Assembly (NCBI GenBank): GCA_050949825.1
Contig: JBMNGL010000007.1
Location: 1 to 64,000, forward strand
Origin: DTU019 sp050949825
GTDB taxonomy: Bacteria > Bacillota > Syntrophomonadia > Syntrophomonadales > Syntrophomonadaceae
DNA length: 64,000 nt
Direction of reading: 5' to 3'
Shown here: piece after piece, positions 58,227-64,000 of the stretch
Layout of the letters: every line of letters begins with the position of its first letter
How positions within the stretch are numbered: position 1 is the stretch's first letter
Notes under the pieces: model-generated
The model's input: only the letters and a program-made list of their open reading frames with translations
What the model was told of the DNA's origin: nothing
Database searches by the model: none
Made by a program: the position numbers and the translations under genes

Positions 58227-59609
58227 ATGTATGATGTGATTATAATTGGCGGGGGACCGGGAGGTTATGTAGCTGCTATCAGAGCCCGACAATTGGGCCT
58301 GCAGGTGCTTTTAATCGAGAAGGCGCAATTGGGGGGAACCTGTTTAAACCGGGGTTGCATCCCTACCAAGGCTTATTATAAAGATGCGCACTTCATAAAA
58401 GAGCTGGCCAGGAGCAGCCAGTTTGGGGTCGAAGTGCCTTCCTGGCGATTCAACCTGGCGCAGGCCTGGGAAAGCAAACAAAAAATAGTGCAAACCCTGG
58501 TATCCGGGGTAGAGCGACTCCTGCAGGCCAATGGCGTGCAGGTTTTGCAGGGACAAGCTTGTCTGCTTGATGGGCATACCGTGCTGGTAAACGGGGAGCA
58601 ATATCAGAGCCGCTTTATACTCCTGGCCACCGGCTCAGTTCCGGCTCCATTGGCACTTTCAGGCATGGATCTGCCCGGGGTAATCAATAGTGACGACATC
58701 CTGGATATAAAAGAGCTTCCCCAACGCCTGGCCATTATTGGGGGCGGTGTGATTGGCCTCGAATTCGCCTGTATTTTCCAGGCCTTCGGCAGTCAGGTCA
58801 CGGTAATCGAATACCTTCCCGGACTGCTTAATGGTCTGGATGAAGAGCTGGGCAAACGCCTGGGGGTCTTCCTGAAGAGACAGGGGATCAATGTTATGAC
58901 TGCGACCGCGGTGCAATCCATTCAAGGCTTAAACAGCGGCTTGCAAATCAAGGCGGAAAACAAAAAAGGCCTGCTTGAAATTGACAGCGATGTAATCCTG
59001 GTGGCGGCGGGACGCCTGCCTTGCACCGCGGGACTCAACCTGGATGGCAGCGGCGTAAAAACCGGACCCAGGGGGTTTGTTGAAGTTGATGCCACTTACA
59101 AAACTGCGGTGGACAGCATCTATGCCATTGGGGATGTGATTGGCGGGCAGATGCTGGCTCATGTGGCCTCGGAAGAAGGGGTGGCGGCAGTTGAAGATAT
59201 GGCCGGGTTAAGAAGCCGAAGTGCCAGCCCGGTGGTGCCATCCTGCATATTCACCATTCCGGAAATTGCCACTGTGGGACTCAGTGAACAGCAAGCCCGG
59301 GAGCGTGGTGTGAAGTATCGCCGGGGCAAGTTTCAATTTGCCGCCAACGGCAAAGCGCTGACCATGGCAGCGACTGACGGCCTGGTCAAGGTATTGGTTG
59401 ATGAAGCGGATGTTGTTATCGGCGTCCATATCCTGGGGCCGCATGCCAGTGACATTATCCTGGAAGGACTGGTTCTGGTCCAGGGGCAGATTACCCGGTC
59501 CCAGGCCATTGATATGATCCATCCCCACCCCACCCTGGGCGAAGCCTTGCGGGAGGCTGTCCTGGATGCCGGCGGGGAAGCCATCCATTTGGCACCTGCC
59601 AGGAGATAA
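58227..59609 (+). CDS. lpdA: Dihydrolipoamide dehydrogenase
   Basis: About 460 residues. The FAD site VIIIGGGPGGYVAAIRARQ, redox pair Cys39/Cys44 in GGTCLNRGCIPTK, NAD site AIIGGGVIGLEFA near 172, SIYAIGDVIGG near 300 and the C-terminal HPHPTLGEAL with the His-Glu pair near 433 are all present. It reoxidises lipoyl groups of glycine cleavage H-protein or a 2-oxoacid dehydrogenase complex. No E1/E2 or gcv genes are in the window. ATG 58227 (MYDVII) is the standard family start with GAAGGG nine bases upstream; ATG 58203 and TTG 58197 are alternatives. It is followed by a lipoate ligase gene 29 bases later. Confidence 0.93.
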   Translation: MYDVIIIGGGPGGYVAAIRARQLGLQVLLIEKAQLGGTCLNRGCIPTKAYYKDAHFIKELARSSQFGVEVPSWRFNLAQAWESKQKIVQTLVSGVERLLQANGVQVLQGQACLLDGHTVLVNGEQYQSRFILLATGSVPAPLALSGMDLPGVINSDDILDIKELPQRLAIIGGGVIGLEFACIFQAFGSQVTVIEYLPGLLNGLDEELGKRLGVFLKRQGINVMTATAVQSIQGLNSGLQIKAENKKGLLEIDSDVILVAAGRLPCTAGLNLDGSGVKTGPRGFVEVDATYKTAVDSIYAIGDVIGGQMLAHVASEEGVAAVEDMAGLRSRSASPVVPSCIFTIPEIATVGLSEQQARERGVKYRRGKFQFAANGKALTMAATDGLVKVLVDEADVVIGVHILGPHASDIILEGLVLVQGQITRSQAIDMIHPHPTLGEALREAVLDAGGEAIHLAPARR

Positions 59610-59638
59610 AGGCCCACTTGGCGAAAGGAAGGCTATAC

Positions 59639-60625
59639 ATGCTGCAGATTATTAATCCGTCCCTGGACCCCTATTTTAATCTGGCCCTGGAGGATTACCT
59701 GGTCCATAATCCCGATATAGGCGCCGATCTCTTAATACTGTGGCAAAACCAGCCTGCAGTGGTAGTGGGCAGGCATCAGAACAGCGAGGCCGAGATCAAT
59801 CTGCCCTTTATCCGCGAAAAGGGCATTGCCGTGGTAAGGCGTTTGTCAGGCGGAGGCGCGGTTTATCACGATAGAGGTAACCTCAACTTCACTTTAATTA
59901 CCGAAGCCACCGGCAGAGTTCTTGATTTCGCCGCGTTTACCGTTCCGGTGATAGAAACCTTGCAGCAATTGGGCATACCTGCTGAGCACACGGGAAGAAA
60001 CGATATCCTCATCCGCGGCCGTAAGTTTTCAGGCAATGCCCAATACCGCTATAAAAACCGCTTAATGCATCATGGCACCATATTATTTGATTCCAACCTG
60101 GATGACATGGCCCGGGCATTACAGGTCGATGAAAGCAAAACCGTGGCCAGGGGTATTGCTTCGGTGCGCAGCCGGGTGACCAATATTATGGAGCACCTGA
60201 GCGAACCTGTCGGATTAGAGGATTTTCAAGAGATGCTGGTTAAGAACGTTTTCCGCTGCCGGGGCTTGCGAAGGCAAAGGGTACTTTCGCCAGCCGAGAT
60301 AAAGGCAGTGCAGTATTTAAGCGACAGCAAGTATCGGAGCTGGGCCTGGAACTACGGCCGCTCACCGCAATACAGCCAGCGCCGCAAGAGGCAGTTCCCG
60401 TGGGGCAGCATGGAAGCGTTGTTGCTGGTAAAAAAAGGACAGATAGTGCAATGCAGCCTTTGCGGCGATTTTTTTACCATTGCCGATATATCCACCCTGG
60501 AAAAGGCCCTGTTAGGTCAGCCATTGCAGGGGGAAACCATTGAGGCGGTTTTAACCTCCATTGATCCCGCGGCCATTATCCCCGGAGCCACCGTAGCTCA
60601 GATTATGGGCTTGCTCATAGAATAG
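59639..60625 (+). CDS. lplA: Lipoate-protein ligase A
   Basis: 328 residues. The catalytic domain has VVVGRHQNSEAEIN near residue 43, VVRRLSGGGAVYHDRGNLNFT near 65 and the catalytic Lys in GRKFSGNAQYR near 130; the C-terminal accessory domain (from about 250) is present, which fits a two-step LplA that makes lipoyl-AMP and transfers it. ATG 59639 has AAGGAAGG seven bases upstream. Next to lpdA, which uses the lipoyl groups it attaches. Confidence 0.92.
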   Translation: MLQIINPSLDPYFNLALEDYLVHNPDIGADLLILWQNQPAVVVGRHQNSEAEINLPFIREKGIAVVRRLSGGGAVYHDRGNLNFTLITEATGRVLDFAAFTVPVIETLQQLGIPAEHTGRNDILIRGRKFSGNAQYRYKNRLMHHGTILFDSNLDDMARALQVDESKTVARGIASVRSRVTNIMEHLSEPVGLEDFQEMLVKNVFRCRGLRRQRVLSPAEIKAVQYLSDSKYRSWAWNYGRSPQYSQRRKRQFPWGSMEALLLVKKGQIVQCSLCGDFFTIADISTLEKALLGQPLQGETIEAVLTSIDPAAIIPGATVAQIMGLLIE

Positions 60626-60641
60626 AACCCTCTGTTTAGCC

Positions 60642-60661
60642 TCCCTATAGCGCTATTGGGA
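60642..60661. other. 20-bp near-perfect palindrome
   Basis: TCCC-T-ATAGCGCTAT-T-GGGA is symmetric apart from one T-T pair in each half. It follows the lplA stop by 16 bases, in the 151-base gap to the convergent polymerase gene. Either a protein site or a weak terminator. Confidence 0.45.
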
Positions 60662-60776
60662 ACACCCTTGTCCCCAGATAGGGGCCAGGCCATGCTTCCC
60701 TTGTATAAGCCTGCCGGCAAGAGTCAAAGTCCTGGTTTAATCATAACCGGTCTGGCTGGTGCGACATTCGCGGTGC

Positions 60777-61700
60777 TCATTTTAAGGTGCCGGCCTCAAG
60801 CAGCTCCTTTTTCCCCAATTGCAGCAATACCTCCTCCAGGGATTGTTGCCTGGTGAGCACTTCGGCAAACAAATCCCCCGTTGTTTTGATGCGCCGGGGA
60901 ACGGTTAAAAGGTCAAAATGTTCCGGTTGGGCCGCATGGATTTCTTCCCAGCGCAGCGGAGTGGAGACTGTGGCCTGCTGCCGGGGCCTGACACTGTACG
61001 GTGCGCACAGGGTTTTGCCGCGTACGTTCTGCATATAATCCAGGTAGATCTTATCGCCCCGCTTTTTTACGGAGCGTTCGATGGTGGTAATGTCCGGGAA
61101 TAATGTGGCCACCATGGCCGCCATAATATGCCCCAGCTCCCGCACCACCTGATAGCTGTATATAGGGCGCAAGGGCACATAAATATGCAGGCCGTCCCCG
61201 CCTGAGGTTTTGGGAAAACCATGCAGTTGGAATTGCTCCAACAGGGCTTTGAAAGCCAGGGCCACCTCTACCACCTGTGCATAGGTGTTGGCCGGGCTGG
61301 GATCCAGGTCAATTACCAGGAAATCAGGGCAGTCCAGGCTGTTCTGGCTTGACAACCAGGGGTGCAGCTCGATGGCAGCCTGGTTGGCCAGCCAGACTAA
61401 AGCCGCCGCTTCGGATACCATCATGTAGCGGGTATTGGAGTCGGTGCAGGTGGGAATCCAATCAGGAAGATGCTCCGGGGCATTCTTCTGGTAGAAAGAT
61501 TTTTCTGCGACACCGTTGGGGAAACGGGTTATTACCAGTGGGCGCTCCTTGAGATGCGGCAGGAGCACCGGGCTGACCGCCAGATAATAGGCAACAAGGT
61601 CGGCCTTGCTAAAGCCGGCTTGCGGCCACAGTATTTTATTCAGATTGGATAAGGTCAGCCTGCGGCCCTCTACTTCAACGGTATTATTGCCAGTTGTCAT
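60777..61700 (-). CDS. LigD-type DNA polymerase/primase domain protein
   Basis: 307 residues, the stand-alone polymerase (primase-polymerase) domain found in LigD. LTNLNKILWP-like start (LTLSNLNKILWPQAGFSKADLVAYY) near residue 15, metal-binding FLVIDLDPSP near 137, SGGDGLHIYVPL near 172 and RGKTLCAPYSVRPRQQATVSTPLRW near 245 are typical. It fills gaps and adds ribonucleotides at broken ends in bacterial non-homologous end-joining. ATG 61700 has AGAGGT upstream; a longer reading to 61910 would overlap the ligase gene and is unsupported. Third gene of the ku-ligase-polymerase unit. Confidence 0.92.
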   Translation of the reverse strand: MTTGNNTVEVEGRRLTLSNLNKILWPQAGFSKADLVAYYLAVSPVLLPHLKERPLVITRFPNGVAEKSFYQKNAPEHLPDWIPTCTDSNTRYMMVSEAAALVWLANQAAIELHPWLSSQNSLDCPDFLVIDLDPSPANTYAQVVEVALAFKALLEQFQLHGFPKTSGGDGLHIYVPLRPIYSYQVVRELGHIMAAMVATLFPDITTIERSVKKRGDKIYLDYMQNVRGKTLCAPYSVRPRQQATVSTPLRWEEIHAAQPEHFDLLTVPRRIKTTGDLFAEVLTRQQSLEEVLLQLGKKELLEAGTLK

Positions 61701-61725
61701 TGCCAAACCTCTTTGCAGAAAAAAT

Positions 61726-62658
61726 TCAAGACAGGGCGTCAACAGCCAGGCCTTTGATAACCGGATGGCGCAGTTGCTGGTGTGTGGTCCATTCCCGGTA
61801 TTCGACCAAGACCTGCAGAATGGGTTTAACATAATGGAGCGCCTCCTGAGCGGATACGGAAACACGTCGGGAAAATGGGCTGTTGCCAATCTGCCAGTGT
61901 GGCAACTCACGGCCCAGTTGCTGCCAATCCGCTGCGCTTAAGCCGCTGCTGGCTTTGCCTACATAAATCAGCTCCCCCTGTTGCTGTACACCCAGCAACA
62001 GGGATTTAATCCGCCCCTGCCTGGAGATATAGCCGCCCACCAGGCAGCGGATTTGCTGCTGACACTTAATTTTGTACCAGTGATGGTGCTTTTTGCCAGA
62101 CAGGTAAGGACTATGGATTGCTTTGGCCACAATTCCCTCCAGACCCGCCTGCCTGACACGCTCGTATAAAGCCTGGCCATCGTCAAAGTCATCAATAAGA
62201 TGGAAACGGTGTTCCGGGTGTGGGAGGAAAAGCCGACGCAGCCTGTGCAGGCGTTCCTGCAAGGGGAGACTTAACAGGCTTTCATCATCAATCTGCAGCA
62301 AGTCGAATATCACATAATCCACCGGCAAAGAGCTTTTCAGGAAATCGATGCGCGACTGCACGCGCGTATTATCTCGCTGCATCACACTGGGAAAATCGGG
62401 TCCCGACTCCTTCATGACCACCACTTCGCCATCAACAATAAATGAATGGGACGGGAAGGAGCCTGGTAAGGCCTGCAACTCGGGGTATTGGGCGGTACGC
62501 TCGTGCCCGCGCTTGTTGATCAAGCGAACCCGATCTGCACCCGCCAAAGTGATCATGCGCACCCCGTCCCATTTAACCTGATAGAGATAATCCGGTGAAG
62601 AGGGTATATCCCGGGCAGGGAGCGGTTCCATGGGTTGAAAGTCCAGCCCGGGATTCAT
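61726..62658 (-). CDS. ATP-dependent DNA ligase (LigD ligase domain)
   Basis: 310 residues. The adenylation motif YQVKWDGVRM (KxDG) is near residue 27, followed by INKRGHERTAQYPEL (motif Ia), FIVDGEVVVM (III), DYVIFDLLQI (IIIa), EGIVAKAIHSPYLSGKKHHHWYKIK (IV-V) and an OB domain. It seals ends in NHEJ. In many bacteria this is fused with the polymerase and a phosphoesterase in one LigD; here the pieces are separate and no phosphoesterase domain is in the window. The ATG overlaps the ku stop (ATGA). Confidence 0.93.
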   Translation of the reverse strand: MNPGLDFQPMEPLPARDIPSSPDYLYQVKWDGVRMITLAGADRVRLINKRGHERTAQYPELQALPGSFPSHSFIVDGEVVVMKESGPDFPSVMQRDNTRVQSRIDFLKSSLPVDYVIFDLLQIDDESLLSLPLQERLHRLRRLFLPHPEHRFHLIDDFDDGQALYERVRQAGLEGIVAKAIHSPYLSGKKHHHWYKIKCQQQIRCLVGGYISRQGRIKSLLLGVQQQGELIYVGKASSGLSAADWQQLGRELPHWQIGNSPFSRRVSVSAQEALHYVKPILQVLVEYREWTTHQQLRHPVIKGLAVDALS

Positions 62659-63512
62659 GAGGTCCTGGCCGGGGCAGTCTTTTTGCTGCTCCTTTTTCGC
62701 GGCCGGGCCGCGGCAGATTCTTTTTTGCCCTGTCCGCGGCTTTGTTCAGACAGTTTTACGCTTTCACGCAAAGCCTCCATTAAATCAACAATGTTGCTGG
62801 GCTGTGCAGGACGATCAGGGGTCACCAGCTCCTGATCATTGACCCGGGCGGTAATCAGCTCCCATAAGGCCTGGCGATATTCATCCTGGTATTTATCGGG
62901 GTCAAAGCTGGTGGACAGGTTCTCTATTAAATTAACCGCCATCTTGATCTCATTTTCATGCAAAAGGTTTTCATTGATACCAGAAGCCAGCACAGCGTCG
63001 GATCTGATTTCATCAGGGTAAAAGATGGTTTCCATGACCAGCAGTTGCCCTTTGCAACGAATCACTGCCAGGGCTGATTTACTGCGGATCACCACCTTGG
63101 CGATGGCTATCTTGCCTGTGGTTTTCATGGCGTTAACCAGCAGGGCGTATGCCTTTTCCCCACCCGGACTGGCTTGCAGGTAATAACTTTTATCATAGTA
63201 GATCGGGTCTACCTCGGACAACTCCACAAAGTCCAGAATATCAATAGTTTTGGTATTCACGGCAGGGATGCGTTCCAAATCCTCATCGGGAATAACCACA
63301 TAAGTGCCCTTGTGGTACTCATAACCGCGCACGATGTCGCTGCTGCTGATTTCCTTCTGGCAACGGGGACAGTATTTATGATATTCAACCGGCCCCAGGC
63401 ATTCTTTGTGCAGATAATTAAACTTTATATCCTTATGTTCAGTGGCGGCATACATGTTTACGGGGATATTGACCAGTCCAAAACTGACTGCGCCTTTCCA
63501 GAGTGTTCTCAT
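62655..63512 (-). CDS. ku: Ku DNA-end-binding protein
   Basis: 285 residues. The core (WKGAVSFGLVNIPVNMYAATEHKDI, LDFVELSEVDPIYYDKSYYLQ, GKIAIAKVVIRSKSALAVI) is that of bacterial Ku, a homodimer that threads onto double-strand ends and recruits LigD. A four-Cys pair in ECLGP-x-CPRCQ near 38-51 recalls a zinc-knuckle. The tail after residue 255 is Lys/Arg-rich (SAAARPRKRSSKKTAPARTS), typical for DNA sliding. First gene of the NHEJ unit. In Firmicutes such systems often protect spores. Confidence 0.95.
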   Translation of the reverse strand: MRTLWKGAVSFGLVNIPVNMYAATEHKDIKFNYLHKECLGPVEYHKYCPRCQKEISSSDIVRGYEYHKGTYVVIPDEDLERIPAVNTKTIDILDFVELSEVDPIYYDKSYYLQASPGGEKAYALLVNAMKTTGKIAIAKVVIRSKSALAVIRCKGQLLVMETIFYPDEIRSDAVLASGINENLLHENEIKMAVNLIENLSTSFDPDKYQDEYRQALWELITARVNDQELVTPDRPAQPSNIVDLMEALRESVKLSEQSRGQGKKESAAARPRKRSSKKTAPARTS

Positions 63513-63690
63513 TAATCATCACCTTAGCCTGATTTGATGTATGTATAGCTTTGATAAGCAGGCCGGTAATTATGCTTGCCAGGACAAAAATAGTGGGAAA
63601 GCTGCGGGTATGTTGTCATCAAGCCTATTTTACGGTATATTAATCGAGGGTTAATATAGCTGTTTTTATTAAGGGGAAGGGATGTTGCGC

Positions 63691-64000
63691 ATGAGTATAC
63701 TACCAGATTATATTGGCGTTTCGGCTTTTGGCCTTAAAATGGGAATTATTGTACCGGGCAGTGATGTGGTGGCAATGATAGGGGAAGCCCTGGCTAAATG
63801 TGCCCGGGACGGCTTGCTGGATGATGGTGATACGGTGTGTGTGACGGAATCGGTGGTGGCCAGAGCACAGAACAACTACGTAACTACCGCCGATATTGCT
63901 GAAGAAGTTCGCAAAAAACTGCAGCTTGGCCCGACAGGACGCATTGGGGTGCTGTTTCCCATCCTCAGCCGTAACCGTTTTGCTTTGATACTAAAGGGCC
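63691..64000 (+). CDS. CofE-like protein (coenzyme F420-0:L-glutamate ligase family), 3' end outside window
   Basis: About 103 residues are visible. The pattern PDYIGVSAFGLKMGIIVPGSDVV, then DGLLDDGDTVCVTESVVARAQNNYVTTADIAEEV and GRIGVLFPILSRNRFALILKG resembles the start of CofE-family proteins as they occur in Clostridia, where F420 is not generally made. The true substrate is unknown. ATG 63691 is chosen, since AAGGG lies nine bases upstream and is too close to ATG 63682. No F420 genes were seen elsewhere in the window. Confidence 0.6.
   Translation, partial: MSILPDYIGVSAFGLKMGIIVPGSDVVAMIGEALAKCARDGLLDDGDTVCVTESVVARAQNNYVTTADIAEEVRKKLQLGPTGRIGVLFPILSRNRFALILKG

Overview
The window is chromosomal DNA from a strictly anaerobic, low-to-mid GC Clostridia-type Firmicute. 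The gene content fits a syntrophic fatty-acid or similar energy-limited anaerobe (Syntrophomonas-like); this is an inference from gene content, not a database match. Points in favour are a seven-gene Hdr-Flox electron-transfer cluster with two selenoproteins, a route to 2-oxoglutarate through a probable Re-citrate synthase, an acetate-type GPR1/FUN34/YaaH transporter, strong AGGAGG ribosome binding sites, and Bacillus-type gene orders (pcrA-ligA ... gatCAB; murI/racE-gerM-rph-rdgB-yfcE).

Layout. 1-3.2 kb: a FIST sensor gene cut by the window edge, a coupled PAS-GGDEF protein and a PAP2 phosphatase. 3.3-4.6 kb (minus): an Smr-domain protein and a DUF1287 protein. 4.7-13.9 kb: pcrA, ligA, a DegV protein, a DUF554 membrane protein and gatCAB. 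14.0-19.3 kb: NifV-like (Re-)citrate synthase, two-subunit aconitase-type dehydratase, NADP isocitrate dehydrogenase and a methylenetetrahydrofolate reductase. 19.3-25.7 kb: second DegV protein, hybrid histidine kinase, small ORF, glucosaminidase, YaaH transporter, MerR-like regulator and an unknown conserved-looking protein. 26.0-31.4 kb (minus): a tightly overlapped four-gene operon of three helical proteins of unknown function and a divergent Hsp70. 31.6-32.0 kb: a 27-bp tandem repeat array grown from a palindromic REP/MITE-like element. 32.1-35.9 kb: CBS protein, permuted NlpC/P60 peptidase-like protein, membrane protein, DUF89 phosphatase, small protein and an MBL-fold protein.

36.4-43.4 kb: hdrC-hdrB-hdrA-floxD-floxC-floxB-floxA. 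hdrA and floxD each contain an in-frame UGA exactly at a family cysteine, and each UGA is followed by a SECIS-like hairpin. They are read here as selenocysteine codons, not as gene breaks. 43.5-47.0 kb: a 51-aa membrane protein on the minus strand, a large class-III aminotransferase / acyl-ACP-reductase-like fusion (TamH-like architecture) and a small DUF1285-like protein. 47-50.5 kb: Uma2 remnant, MFS transporter, radical SAM protein and LytTR response regulator. 51-54 kb: a MoxR/ChlI-type AAA ATPase and its VWA partner, followed by a possible ~85-nt sRNA. 54.3-60.6 kb: GerMN lipoprotein, murI, a decayed gene pair, rph, rdgB, a YfcE phosphodiesterase, dihydrolipoamide dehydrogenase and lipoate-protein ligase. 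60.8-63.5 kb (minus): an NHEJ operon (ku, ATP-dependent ligase, LigD-type polymerase as separate genes). 63.7 kb to the end: the start of a CofE-like protein.

The most interesting items are the double-selenoprotein Hdr-Flox cluster, the aminotransferase-acyl reductase fusion, the orphan Hsp70 operon, the citrate/2-oxoglutarate operon and the sRNA candidate with an anti-Shine-Dalgarno stretch. No rRNA, tRNA, CRISPR array, transposase or replication origin was recognised.
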